From NCBI GenBank assembly GCA_029262195.1, contig JAJCZX010000034.1, positions 62,001-126,000 on the forward strand: a DNA stretch of 64,000 nucleotides. Direction: 5' to 3'. This document shows, one piece after another, positions 48,111 through 57,002 of the stretch; the stretch's first letter is position 1, and each line of letters starts with the position of its first letter. Below the pieces are notes generated by a model. The model had not been told where the DNA came from and did no database searches. It was given only the letters and a program-made list of their open reading frames with translations. This DNA is from Gemmatimonadota bacterium. Its GTDB lineage: Bacteria > Gemmatimonadota > Gemmatimonadetes > Gemmatimonadales > GWC2-71-9. The translations under genes were made by a program, and so were the position numbers.

Positions 48111-49316
48111 TTAATATTTGGTCAGCGAGTGTGTACCGGTATCGATGTTGGCGCGACGACGTTGCCAGGGCAACCGGCCCTCCATTCCCGCTTTTGTCGT
48201 AATCACCGCGCCGAATCCGGCTGTTGCCACGGCCCATGTGAAAAGCAGGGCTATTACAGCCAACGGGATCCCAGCCACCGGCACCCAACTCAGTGAGACC
48301 GCCGGCAACCATACGGCCATGGTAATGATTAATCCGCGCACAATGGCCTCGAACTGGCTGGGGTTGGCAGTGCGCCCGAGGCGCTCAGCCCGCTGCCGGG
48401 CATGCCTGGCACCGAGGGTATTGGCCACGGCCAGGTAGCCGATAAGTGCCATTGCCCCGATACCGATTACTGCAGCCATTATCGCAAAGGGTATGAGTAT
48501 TATTCCGACAATTGACACAGCCAGCCCAACTGCAACCATGGCCAGCAAAGGGAGAATCAACGGCTGCGCAAAGAGGCCGGCCATAAAAGATTTTCCAGGG
48601 CTCTCGGCGACCCGTTTTGCAACGATGTTCAACTGCTGTGGAGCGAAGAACGACACTCCAAACCCGATGCTAGAGAACGCGATCAGAGTACCGAGCAAGG
48701 TAATTAGGCCACCGCCCACAGCTACGGGGGCGGGCACGTCCGGTTTAAGTTCGAACCGGGCGAATTGGCGCGGCGAAGGGAAGTCGAATTCGGAGTCAAT
48801 TGATCTTACCGAGCCGGCAACGAGAGATGGTGAACCTGTGACTGTGCCATCAATGCTGACTACGTCACCTCCGACACGGGCTCCCCGGAAGAGTCTGACA
48901 TCACCTCCGAAGGCGACGATGTCTCCGGTCACTTCCCCTTTGACAGCGGTGTTGCCACCGAGCACTACAAGGTCTCCATCGATAACTTCGCCAGCCAGAA
49001 TCTCTGTAGCTCCGAAGACAATTCTTGCGTTGTCCAGGTCTAGTTCGACGTTGTCGGAGCTATCCAATTCATCAAGCAATTCTGTCAGTCGTCCAATACC
49101 TGCCTGCCGGTCCTGGTCCTGCAGGGCATCGGACAGAGCTTCAGATATGATCGGACTGACCAGGGCTGAAACGTTAGACTCCACGTCGGCAACCACCTGC
49201 TCAGACCGTTCGCTCTGTGAAACCGTGACTGATCCCTGGCTCAGAGCCACAGTAGGCTGAAGAAAGAGCATCAAAGATCCAAGGCCGAAAACGGCAGACA
49301 TTTTAGCGGATCGCAT
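48111..49316 (-). CDS. Bactofilin-like polymer-domain membrane protein
   Basis: A 401-residue protein with a signal peptide (hydrophobic 10-25). A helical region is followed by repeating hydrophobic strands (about 95-175: VFGATEILAGEVIDGDLVVLGG then VTGDIVAFGGDVRLFRGARVGGDVV) like the polymerising bactofilin or DUF583 domain. Three to four transmembrane helices (about 200-350) come next. Such polymer-domain membrane proteins are likely envelope scaffolds. It is the third gene of a sigma/anti-sigma operon and overlaps the upstream gene by 14 bp, so envelope-stress control is suggested. Confidence 0.72.
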   Translation of the reverse strand: MRSAKMSAVFGLGSLMLFLQPTVALSQGSVTVSQSERSEQVVADVESNVSALVSPIISEALSDALQDQDRQAGIGRLTELLDELDSSDNVELDLDNARIVFGATEILAGEVIDGDLVVLGGNTAVKGEVTGDIVAFGGDVRLFRGARVGGDVVSIDGTVTGSPSLVAGSVRSIDSEFDFPSPRQFARFELKPDVPAPVAVGGGLITLLGTLIAFSSIGFGVSFFAPQQLNIVAKRVAESPGKSFMAGLFAQPLILPLLAMVAVGLAVSIVGIILIPFAIMAAVIGIGAMALIGYLAVANTLGARHARQRAERLGRTANPSQFEAIVRGLIITMAVWLPAVSLSWVPVAGIPLAVIALLFTWAVATAGFGAVITTKAGMEGRLPWQRRRANIDTGTHSLTKY

Positions 49317-49833
49317 GTAGGGGGGTCCTTCCAGTGCTATAAGAGTTCATGATCCAGTAAAGGCCCACCGCCGATACCAGGGAAGAAATTGTCAGGGCTC
49401 CTGCTGCGCCAAGCAGCAGAGGCAATGCGTTGATTGCCGCTGAGAATCCGGTTTCCAGGATCCCGTGCAAGCTCTGCCAAACCGCTGCGGAAAACGCCAG
49501 GGTTGACGTCGCGACGGTTCCAAATTGAAACGTTCTGTTCAGAAAAAAGCCAATCAAAGCGGCTAGTGAAGCCGCGGAAGCTACCGAGTAACCTCCAAAA
49601 AGCGCCCACGCCAGTTTTTTGCTAATGGCAAAATTTGGCTGTGTGGCCACGGCGAGACCGGGTATCTCCACCCTCGCCATTACAGCGTCGGAGAATCCTT
49701 TGCCAGGGCTCAAATGTCCTAATTCCGACAGTAAAGCGTCAAGCTCGCGGTGTTCGGCTTCGGGCCAGTCTTGTTGGTTTTTTTGATTATTCATATTCTC
49801 ACCCACAAACCTACTACGGGTTGTCCAAGGCAT
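49303..49833 (-). CDS. Putative membrane anti-sigma factor
   Basis: A 176-residue protein (163 if ATG 49794 is used). The N-terminal cytoplasmic part (about 25-60) is acidic, with ELDALLSELGHL and GFSDAVMARV, as in anti-sigma or RseA-like regions. Three hydrophobic helices follow (about 75-95, 105-125, 135-160). There is no zinc-type HxxxCxxC motif. Position 4 bp after the ECF sigma gene is the main argument for anti-sigma activity. Confidence 0.6.
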   Translation of the reverse strand: MPWTTRSRFVGENMNNQKNQQDWPEAEHRELDALLSELGHLSPGKGFSDAVMARVEIPGLAVATQPNFAISKKLAWALFGGYSVASAASLAALIGFFLNRTFQFGTVATSTLAFSAAVWQSLHGILETGFSAAINALPLLLGAAGALTISSLVSAVGLYWIMNSYSTGRTPLHAIR

Positions 49834-49837
49834 AGTT

Positions 49838-50428
49838 TCATTCTTTTTCCTCGGTCAAATAGCCTTTCAATTCCGCTCGGGCACGATGGATATAAGTCTT
49901 AATCGTGCCCAGCGGGAGTTCCATAATTTCAGCGATTTCCTCATACGGCCTACCGTCCACATAACGCAGCAAAATGCATGTTTGGTACTCCGGTCTCATG
50001 CGTGCTATTGCGTCCTCGATTCCCGATCCGATTTCGCGGGCCTCCATTTCCTCGAGAGGCGACTCGGTCCTATCCCCAATCTGCAGGGGTCCTAGTTGAC
50101 CGGTCTCGTCAGGCGGGCCGTCGAGCGACAGTGTGTCGAGTTCTTTCTTTCGCAGGTGATCAATGGCGACGTTGTTGGCGATCTTGAAAATCCAGGACGA
50201 AAACTTGTACTGGGGTCTATAGGTTTTGAGGGCTTTCAGCGCCTTAACAAAGGCATCCTGGGCCAGATCTTCAGCTCGTTCCCGATCCCGTACCATCCGG
50301 TAGATCAACGAAAAGAGAGGTCGCTCGTATCGGCGAACAAGGTCGCGGTATGCCCACTCGTTTGCGTCCAGTGCCCACTCCACTACCTGCTGGTCGGTGG
50401 CGTCTTTCAGGTCTAATGGTGCCTTCAC
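49838..50428 (-). CDS. ECF RNA polymerase sigma factor (RpoE-like)
   Basis: A 196-residue ECF sigma factor. Region 2 has YRDLVRRYERPLFSLIYRMV, then RAEDLAQDAFVKALKALKTY and FSSWIFKIANNVAIDHLRKK. Region 4 has ARMRPEYQTCILLRYVDG then YEEIAEIMELPLGTIKTYIHRARAEL, a helix-turn-helix for -35 recognition. It heads an operon with a membrane anti-sigma-like protein and a bactofilin-like envelope protein, suggesting control by envelope signals. Confidence 0.95.
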   Translation of the reverse strand: MKAPLDLKDATDQQVVEWALDANEWAYRDLVRRYERPLFSLIYRMVRDRERAEDLAQDAFVKALKALKTYRPQYKFSSWIFKIANNVAIDHLRKKELDTLSLDGPPDETGQLGPLQIGDRTESPLEEMEAREIGSGIEDAIARMRPEYQTCILLRYVDGRPYEEIAEIMELPLGTIKTYIHRARAELKGYLTEEKE

Positions 50429-50587
50429 CGGGTAAGGTAGGCCCCTGGGGATCGCTTATTCACAGACGGAAAGTAGAGGGATTGCCGGATAAACATCAAC
50501 GTGGAACATAGAAGTCGGAAATCTGAAGTTAGAGCGCTTGAAATCTGTATTCTCGTTTTTCGTGCCTAACTCCGGTATTTTTGTCCA

Positions 50588-51313
50588 ATGTCATCAGCCA
50601 GTTCTGGAATCCCCGCAATGGGGAATAGAGATAAACGCGAATATGTCCGCGAGATGTTCACGTCGATTGCGCCGCGATATGATTTTTTGAACCACCTCCT
50701 GAGCCTGAACATTGACAAGAGGTGGCGGCGCGCAGCGGTGAATGCCCTCGGCTGGGAATCAACACCAGATGGACGATTTCTTGACCTTTGTTCCGGCACC
50801 ATGGATCTGACCGCTGAGCTTGCGTCACGCCCTGAATTTGTCGGAAAAGTGATTGGTGCGGACTTTGTGGTGCCGATGCTGAAACTCGGACGCAAGAAGA
50901 CGATGTTGGATGCGGTGGGTGCTGATGCGATGCAGACACCCTTTCCAGATGGCACGTTCGATGGGTGTACGGTTGGCTTCGGCGTTCGCAACCTCACCGA
51001 TCTTACGGGCGGCATACGGGAGATGTTCCGGCTTTTGAAACCCGGTGGCAGGATGGTAATTCTTGAGTTTTGCACGCCGACTTTTCCGCCTATGCGTATT
51101 GCTTACCTGTCGTATTTCAAAGTCGTGTTGCCGATGATCGGACGTTTGGTTTCGAAACACAACACGGCCTATAACTACCTTCCCGAATCGGTTTTAAAGT
51201 TCCCTTCGCCGGACGAGTTGTCAGAAGAAATTCAATCTCTGGGGTTTGGCGAAGTGGGCTACAAAAGGTTGGCGATGGGGATAGCAGCCGTTCATTGGGG
51301 GACCAAAGGCTGA
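50588..51313 (+). CDS. ubiE: Demethylmenaquinone/ubiquinone C-methyltransferase (UbiE/MenG)
   Basis: A 241-residue SAM methyltransferase. RYDFLNHLLSLNIDKRWRR, then FLDLCSGTMDLTAEL (SAM motif I), DAMQTPFPDGTFDG and VGFGVRNLTDL are UbiE/MenG signatures. It methylates the quinone ring in the last step of menaquinone or ubiquinone synthesis. Genes for UbiD-, UbiA- and UbiX-like enzymes overlap or follow it, so the operon carries the late quinone pathway. A start at 50618 is also possible. Confidence 0.93.
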   Translation: MSSASSGIPAMGNRDKREYVREMFTSIAPRYDFLNHLLSLNIDKRWRRAAVNALGWESTPDGRFLDLCSGTMDLTAELASRPEFVGKVIGADFVVPMLKLGRKKTMLDAVGADAMQTPFPDGTFDGCTVGFGVRNLTDLTGGIREMFRLLKPGGRMVILEFCTPTFPPMRIAYLSYFKVVLPMIGRLVSKHNTAYNYLPESVLKFPSPDELSEEIQSLGFGEVGYKRLAMGIAAVHWGTKG

Positions 51314-52794
51314 TGGATAATTCCCGTGAGTTCCTCGACAGAATCGAGGCGGCAGGAGAGTTGGTCAGAATAGGTCATCCCGTCTCAGTAGATCGCGAGA
51401 TGACCGAAATCTCCGACCGATGCATGAAAAGCAGAAACGGGGGCCCGGCTCTGTTGTTCGAGCGTCCCATCCTGGAGGATGGTACTGAAAGCGATATCCC
51501 CGTGGGCCTGAATCTTTACGGTTCCATGAATCGAATGTGCCTGTCCCTGGAAGTTGATCGCCTTGACGACATCGGGGACCGTATTCAAGATCTAATGAAG
51601 TTGAAGGTTCCAGAGCGCTGGCGCGAGAAGTTAGCGATGTTGTCCAAGGTGGCTGAGATCGGGAAATTCCCGCCACGGACCATCAAGGGGTCGGCCCCGT
51701 GTCAGTCGAAAGTTCTTCAGGGCTCCCAGATCGACCTGACCAAACTACCAATCATCAAATGCTGGCCCGATGATGGTGGGGCCTACCTCACTCTTCCTCA
51801 GGTTGTGACCAACGACCCTCGCACGGGAGTGCGAAACGTCGGCATGTATCGAGTTCAGGTACTCGGCAAGGATACCCTGGCCATGCACTGGCAACGCCAC
51901 AAGGTGGGAGCGGCCCATTGGCGGGAGATGGCTGAGAAGGGCGAAAAGATGCCGGTGGCAATTGCTATCGGAGGTGACCCTGCATCAGTCTACTCAGCCT
52001 CAGCTCCGTTGCCACCGGATATTGACGAATACATTTTCGCGGGGTTCCTGCGACGCAAACCGGTCAAGTTGGTGAAGGCAACGCAGTCGGATCTCAAAAT
52101 CCCGGCCGAATCGGACATCGTGATTGAGGGTTACATTGACCCGGCAGAGGACCTGGTTGTAGAAGGGCCGTTCGGCGACCACACCGGGTTCTACTCGCTC
52201 GCCGATGAATATCCGGCGGTACATGTAACCGCTATTACTATGCGGGATGATCCCATTATCCCAACGACGATCGTTGGCAGACCCCCCATGGAAGATTACT
52301 ACCTCGGTCACGCCACCGAACGCATTTTTCTCCCGCTGATGCGCCTGACTGTGCCGGAGATCGTTGACTACCACATGCCGGCCGCCGGAGTATTTCACAA
52401 TCTGGTGTTCGTGAGTATCGACAAACAATACCCTGGGCACGCATGGAAGGTGATGAACGCGCTGTGGGGCATGGGGCTTATGTCCCTCGCCAAGTTCATC
52501 GTTGTTTTTGATAAAGACGTGAACGTCCAGGACGCGGAGGAAGCCTGGTGGATTGCCCTCAACAACATCGATCCCGATCGAGATACCCGGTTCACAATGG
52601 GCCCGGTTGACGTGTTGGATCACGCGTCTCGAGCATTTACCTACGGATCTAAAATGGGTATCGATGCCACAACCAAATGGCCGGAAGAAGGATTCACCCG
52701 CCAGTGGCCAGATAAGATCATCATGGACGAGGAAACGGTGGCTCGGGTAGACGCCATGTGGGACAGCCTTGGCATTCGATTGGACGGGTCTTGA
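51313..52794 (+). CDS. UbiD-family prFMN-dependent decarboxylase (MqnL-like)
   Basis: A 493-residue UbiD-family enzyme from ATG 51313, which overlaps the ubiE stop. VTNDPRTGVRNVGMYRVQV, MHWQRHKVGAAHW and AIGGDPASVYSASAPLP are the prFMN site. EGPFGDHTGFYSL contains the catalytic Glu/Asp region. Decarboxylation requires prenylated FMN made by the UbiX-like gene two positions downstream. In a bacterium without the classical men genes this would be the futalosine pathway enzyme (MqnL). A UbiD role in ubiquinone synthesis is the alternative. Confidence 0.88.
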   Translation: MDNSREFLDRIEAAGELVRIGHPVSVDREMTEISDRCMKSRNGGPALLFERPILEDGTESDIPVGLNLYGSMNRMCLSLEVDRLDDIGDRIQDLMKLKVPERWREKLAMLSKVAEIGKFPPRTIKGSAPCQSKVLQGSQIDLTKLPIIKCWPDDGGAYLTLPQVVTNDPRTGVRNVGMYRVQVLGKDTLAMHWQRHKVGAAHWREMAEKGEKMPVAIAIGGDPASVYSASAPLPPDIDEYIFAGFLRRKPVKLVKATQSDLKIPAESDIVIEGYIDPAEDLVVEGPFGDHTGFYSLADEYPAVHVTAITMRDDPIIPTTIVGRPPMEDYYLGHATERIFLPLMRLTVPEIVDYHMPAAGVFHNLVFVSIDKQYPGHAWKVMNALWGMGLMSLAKFIVVFDKDVNVQDAEEAWWIALNNIDPDRDTRFTMGPVDVLDHASRAFTYGSKMGIDATTKWPEEGFTRQWPDKIIMDEETVARVDAMWDSLGIRLDGS

Positions 52795-53771
52795 AGAAGC
52801 AACAGCGCACAACGCAAGCGTGGAAACCAGAGCTAAAGGCCATCCGCACTGACTCTGCGCCAGCTATTCCCGATTCCGGCGTTGACGGGCAGTTGGTGAA
52901 GGGATCCTCCAGGCTGGCTATTTACGCCAACTTCGTGAAATTGCCGCACACTGTGTTCGCGTTACCGTTCGCGCTGGTAGGAGTGGTGTATGCGTCCTAT
53001 TCGGTTCCCGTGTCTCTTCGTCAAATCGTTTTGGTTCTGATCGCCTTCACGGCGGCGAGATTTGCTGCCATGGGGTTCAACCGGATTGCAGATCAGGCGT
53101 GGGATAAGCAGAATCCGCGGACGTGCGATCGTGAGCTTCCGGCCGGCAAACTGAGCACCAGGGAGGCTATGGCTGCCGTGGTGGTGGCGTCAGTGTTGTT
53201 TGTTGCTGCCGCCGGGGCCTTGAACAGAGTTTGCCTCTTCCTTTCCGTGCCAGCGCTGGCGTGGATACTCGGTTACTCCTACACAAAGCGGTTCACCAAT
53301 TGGTCACACCTCTGGTTGGGTGGGGCACTGGCAATCGCCCCGGCGGGGGGGTACCTGGCGATCACCGGGTCCTGGAGCACGCCGGTGTGGACGATCCCTG
53401 TTTTGGCGGGGGCGGTCCTTTTGTGGGTAGCCGGTTTCGACATGTTTTACGCGCTCCAGGATCATAGTTTTGATAGGGAGCACGGCCTTAAAAGTGCGGT
53501 GGTGCTCCTTGGAGAAAAACGGAGCATTTTGGTAGCTAAGATGTTACATGGCATAATGTTAAGTGGATTGCTGGCCTTCGGTTACGGCGCATCTATGGGC
53601 TTTCCGTATTATGTGGGAATCGCCGTGGCATCTATTATCATAGCATGGGAGCACAACCTTGTGAAACATGAAGATCTTTCGCGCGTTGACGCTGCTTTTT
53701 TCATGTTCAATGGCGTTATTAGTATCGTTGTTTTCGTCGGTACTCTGGCGGATCGGCTTATATTGGGATGA
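52791..53771 (+). CDS. UbiA-family polyprenyltransferase (MqnP-like)
   Basis: A 326-residue membrane prenyltransferase starting with TTG that overlaps the UbiD stop (TTGA). About 40 hydrophilic residues precede eight to nine transmembrane helices. The first Asp-rich motif is NRIADQAWDKQNPRTCDREL, a pattern typical of MqnP and UbiA, and the second is DMFYALQDHSFDREHGLKS. It attaches the isoprenoid side chain to the quinone precursor in the membrane. Its stop overlaps the UbiX-like start by 4 bp. Confidence 0.9.
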   Translation: MKKQQRTTQAWKPELKAIRTDSAPAIPDSGVDGQLVKGSSRLAIYANFVKLPHTVFALPFALVGVVYASYSVPVSLRQIVLVLIAFTAARFAAMGFNRIADQAWDKQNPRTCDRELPAGKLSTREAMAAVVVASVLFVAAAGALNRVCLFLSVPALAWILGYSYTKRFTNWSHLWLGGALAIAPAGGYLAITGSWSTPVWTIPVLAGAVLLWVAGFDMFYALQDHSFDREHGLKSAVVLLGEKRSILVAKMLHGIMLSGLLAFGYGASMGFPYYVGIAVASIIIAWEHNLVKHEDLSRVDAAFFMFNGVISIVVFVGTLADRLILG

Positions 53772-54376
53772 CTACCAACCGGATAGAGAACGGCGATCTG
53801 CTTCCCTGGGTCGTTGCCGTTACGGGAGCATCGGGTGCCCGTTATGCGGTGCGCCTCATTGAGTCGCTGCTTGCCGAAGTGCCGATCCACCTGATTGTCT
53901 CGGGACATGGTTGGAGGCTTCTGGAGCACGAAACCGGTATCAAGGACCTCGATGCCTTGAAGACCCGGGTTCCTGGTCCGTGGGATCGGGTTACGGTTTT
54001 CCCGGACGACGACAGGGGAGCGACTCCTGCTTCTGGCTCAGCCCGCCTGTCCGGAATGGTCGTGTGTCCATGTTCAATGGGGACTGTATCTGCCATTGCT
54101 CACGGCAGCAGCAGGTCGTTGGTTGAACGGGCTGCCGATGTGATGCTGAAGGAACGGCGGCCGTTAATCGTGGTGCCCCGTGAGACTCCCCTGTCGCTTA
54201 TTCACCTGCGAAACCTTACTACGATCGCCGAAGCCGGGGGAATCGTCATTCCCGCGGCACCAGGCTTTTATAATGATCCGCAGGGGATCGACGATCTTGT
54301 GAATTTTGTTGTGCAGCGGATTGTCGATCAGATGGGAGTCAATGTCGAACTGGCTCCGCGTTGGAATGCTGAATGA
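53768..54376 (+). CDS. ubiX: UbiX-like flavin prenyltransferase
   Basis: A 202-residue flavin prenyltransferase. VVAVTGASGARYAVRLIE (N-terminal FMN site), SGMVVCPCSMGTVSAIAHG, LVERAADVMLKERRPLIVVPRETPLS and AAPGFYNDPQGIDDLVNFVV are UbiX signatures. It prenylates FMN to make the UbiD cofactor (prFMN), fitting the UbiD-like gene in the same operon. It overlaps the downstream phosphoesterase by 4 bp. Confidence 0.94.
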   Translation: MTTNRIENGDLLPWVVAVTGASGARYAVRLIESLLAEVPIHLIVSGHGWRLLEHETGIKDLDALKTRVPGPWDRVTVFPDDDRGATPASGSARLSGMVVCPCSMGTVSAIAHGSSRSLVERAADVMLKERRPLIVVPRETPLSLIHLRNLTTIAEAGGIVIPAAPGFYNDPQGIDDLVNFVVQRIVDQMGVNVELAPRWNAE

Positions 54377-54852
54377 GGATCGGCGTTATTTCAGACACCC
54401 ACGGTCTATTGCGCCCTGAAGTGTTTGATGTCTTTGCTGAAGTAGATCATATCCTTCACGCCGGAGATATCGGATCGGCGGATATTCTTGTCGAACTGGA
54501 ATCTCTGGCACCGGTGACAGCAGTTTATGGGAATACCGACGGTTTCGATATTCGGGGTCGAGTCGAACAGGTTGCCAGCATTGATCTCGAAGGGCTGTTG
54601 GTGACCGTTACGCACGGGGACCAATTCGGGAGGCCGGACGCCGATGTTCTCGCGAGGGAATTTCCGGGGCGGGACGTGTTGGTTTATGGTCACACTCACC
54701 AACCGAAGTTGGAACTCGTCGACGAGACGCTAACGGTTTTGAATCCTGGAGCGGCTGGTGCGGTGAGGGGCGACGGGATTCCGACTGTGGCAATCATGGA
54801 ATACGAACCGGTCCTCCCACCTCGGGCACGCATCGTGCCGCTCGGTCAATGA
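54373..54852 (+). CDS. YfcE/MJ0936-type metallophosphoesterase
   Basis: A 159-residue phosphoesterase of family length: GVISDTHGLLRPE (D-x-H), ILHAGDIGS (GD), VYGNTDGFD (GNxD), VTHGDQFGR and VYGHTHQPKLE (GHTH) are all present. Members hydrolyse phosphodiesters in vitro, but physiological substrates are mostly unknown. It is the last gene of the quinone operon and converges on the antiporter gene with a 5-bp gap. Confidence 0.9.
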   Translation: MRIGVISDTHGLLRPEVFDVFAEVDHILHAGDIGSADILVELESLAPVTAVYGNTDGFDIRGRVEQVASIDLEGLLVTVTHGDQFGRPDADVLAREFPGRDVLVYGHTHQPKLELVDETLTVLNPGAAGAVRGDGIPTVAIMEYEPVLPPRARIVPLGQ

Positions 54853-54857
54853 GTTCG

Positions 54858-55826
54858 TTAGCGGCGGAGTAGCACCCACAGATAGGCGCCGAAAAGTGCC
54901 AGCAACACCCCACCGTCTCTCTTCGAGACTTTTTTCCTGTGCCACAGAATTGGGAACAACACCACTGCAAATCCCAGCATCACCCAATTGTCGTAGGCCA
55001 AAGCCTCGGCCCGGACCGGAACGGGAAACAAGAGAGCGGTGACTCCAAGTATGGCCAGGAGATTGAAGATGTTGGAGCCGATCACGTTGCTCACCACCAG
55101 ATCGTGTTCTTTGCGCACTGCCGCTACGATAACAGTTGCGACTTCGGGAAGGCTGGTTCCGATTGAAACAATGGTCAGTCCAATAATCCGTTCACTTATT
55201 CCGTAGAACTCCGCGATCCGAATAGCGCCCGCGACCATCGATTTCGCACCGAAAACCAACCCGACGATGCCGACAACAACGAACCAAGAATATTTTAGAA
55301 GGCTTCCAGAGCTTTCCTCGTGGTCCTCAGTGATGGAAGAAACCGTTCGGAACTCGTCGCTTTCGTCCAGGGGTACGATTTCTCCCGCTGACCTAACCAT
55401 GTAGACCGTAAAAATGACCAACAGGGTTACCAACCCAGCTCCTTCGAGCCGGTCTATCTGACCGTCAGATGCAAGGAACATCACCAACGCGGTGGCCGCG
55501 ACCATGAACGGATATTCGACTCGAAAAACGCCGCGGTTCACGGCGATGTCGCTAATCAGTCCAGCCAAAGCAAGCACGAGAGCGACGTTGAGGATGTTCG
55601 AGCCCACGACGTTTCCGAACGCGATATCGGTCGAACCCGAGGCTGCGGCGCCAACGCTTACGGCCATTTCCGGCAGGCTCGTTCCCATAGCGACTATTGT
55701 GAGTCCAATAATCGGAAGCGGTACCTTCAAAACAACGGCAATACTGCTAGCCCCCCTCACGAGGTACCATCCGCCTGCAGTCAGGGCGGTTACGCCGATT
55801 ATCAAAAGTAAAAGGGTAGTTAGCAT
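54858..55826 (-). CDS. CaCA-family sodium/calcium antiporter (YrbG-like)
   Basis: A 322-residue antiporter with ten to eleven transmembrane helices and the two alpha-repeat signatures: GTSLPEMAVSVGAAASGSTD followed by GNVVGSNILN, and GTSLPEVATVIVAAVRKEHD followed by SNVIGSNIFNL. The acidic Glu of each GTSLPE motif lies in the ion site. A short acidic cytoplasmic loop (about 150-170) lies between repeats. It exchanges calcium for sodium or protons. Confidence 0.94.
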   Translation of the reverse strand: MLTTLLLLIIGVTALTAGGWYLVRGASSIAVVLKVPLPIIGLTIVAMGTSLPEMAVSVGAAASGSTDIAFGNVVGSNILNVALVLALAGLISDIAVNRGVFRVEYPFMVAATALVMFLASDGQIDRLEGAGLVTLLVIFTVYMVRSAGEIVPLDESDEFRTVSSITEDHEESSGSLLKYSWFVVVGIVGLVFGAKSMVAGAIRIAEFYGISERIIGLTIVSIGTSLPEVATVIVAAVRKEHDLVVSNVIGSNIFNLLAILGVTALLFPVPVRAEALAYDNWVMLGFAVVLFPILWHRKKVSKRDGGVLLALFGAYLWVLLRR

Positions 55827-55880
55827 CGGGAGTCCAGGGTTATTCGACCGGTTCCCTGATAATGTAATCGATACCCAGGC

Positions 55881-56981
55881 TCAGGATGGCGGGCTCATCT
55901 CGTTGAGCCAGTATTGAAACGGATACGTGCGTCTTAGCGCGGCCGGATGCCGTCTGAACCAACTGAGAACAAGAAGAGTTTCGTCAATGGTGTTTGGGTC
56001 CAGAGAGTTGCAACGCGGTTCCTGTTGAGAATGCTCTTCGACCAGTGCTCGGAAAGCTTCCCATTCTATGGGGGTGCGTGGGGCTGGTGCCTGAGCTTTA
56101 ACGATTGCGTTGTTGATCACATAGGCACGTTCATCCCCGTGAGATCCCGGATTGATGTAGACGAACGATAGGGAATCAATCATTGATCGTGCGCGGTTGA
56201 CGCCTGCGAATAACCACTCCAGAGCCTCAAACTTGTCTCGCCACTTTTCGGCGAGTTCGAATTTGCGATTCTTGCTGGCCCGGTCCATTTGGCCGATGAC
56301 GAGGTTAAACGGTTCCACCGACCTGCCCCGAAGAAATTCCAATGCTGGTTTGATTTTGTGACGGTATTCGTCTTCGCTCACGAAAGCACCGCAGGGCCCG
56401 GCGCAGGTGCCCAACTCGTAGCGGATACACGCGGCTCGCCGTTCAGCTCCAAAGAGATCAGCTTGCCCGGAATACGTTATCGGCATGTTAATGGCGCAAT
56501 CCCTGAGGCCAAAAAGATCGTTCAAAACCCGGACTCCTTCTCTGACCCGTTTGCCCGACGCGAATGGGCCAAAGTGAACCGTGTTGTCCGGGCCCAAAGT
56601 GCTTCCCGCGTAAATTTTCGGAGCGGGCTCCCCAGACAACTTCACGAACACCCATCTTTTCGTCCGGTTCATACGGTTGTTGTAATTGGGCCGGTGTTCT
56701 TTGATAAGGCGAAGCTCTCTTAACTCGGCGGCGAAATCGGATGGTTGGTAATGCCAGCGAAGGTCGTGAGCGGCGTGGATTATCCGCGCTGCTTTTTCCT
56801 GAGGGAATTCGGCCCGGAAGTAACTGAGCAGTCGCGTACGCAGGTTTCGGGATTTTCCTACGTAGATGACCTTCCCGGCCGAGTTGATCATCATGTAGAT
56901 ACCCGGGCGGTTTTCCGCGAGCGCCTGGACTCGGCGCTTTAGGATGTCCAGGTCTGAAGCAGCAAGGGCAAGGGCAGTCAA
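55881..56981 (-). CDS. UvrC-like GIY-YIG nuclease without the C-terminal endonuclease half
   Basis: A 366-residue protein like the N-terminal half of UvrC. GIY-YIG motif G27-I28-Y29 and Y40-V41-G42 with KSRNLRTRLLSYF, then LRELRLIKEHRPNYNNR. A Cys-containing region (ACIRYELGTCAGPCGAFV) and a UVR-like helix (KNRKFELAEKWRDKFEALEW, about 245-265) follow. UvrC itself is about 600 residues, with an RNase-H-like half and HhH motifs that are absent. Cho and polymerase-epsilon-like fusions share this layout. It may nick DNA near lesions like Cho, or act in another repair route. Confidence 0.85.
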   Translation of the reverse strand: MTALALAASDLDILKRRVQALAENRPGIYMMINSAGKVIYVGKSRNLRTRLLSYFRAEFPQEKAARIIHAAHDLRWHYQPSDFAAELRELRLIKEHRPNYNNRMNRTKRWVFVKLSGEPAPKIYAGSTLGPDNTVHFGPFASGKRVREGVRVLNDLFGLRDCAINMPITYSGQADLFGAERRAACIRYELGTCAGPCGAFVSEDEYRHKIKPALEFLRGRSVEPFNLVIGQMDRASKNRKFELAEKWRDKFEALEWLFAGVNRARSMIDSLSFVYINPGSHGDERAYVINNAIVKAQAPAPRTPIEWEAFRALVEEHSQQEPRCNSLDPNTIDETLLVLSWFRRHPAALRRTYPFQYWLNEMSPPS

Positions 56982-57002
56982 AGCGTTATAAAGATAGGCA
57001 AA

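Noticed and set aside
52000-52812. A 270-residue frame antisense to the UbiD-like gene
   Set aside because: His- and Arg-rich with no domain, opposite a clear prFMN decarboxylase.
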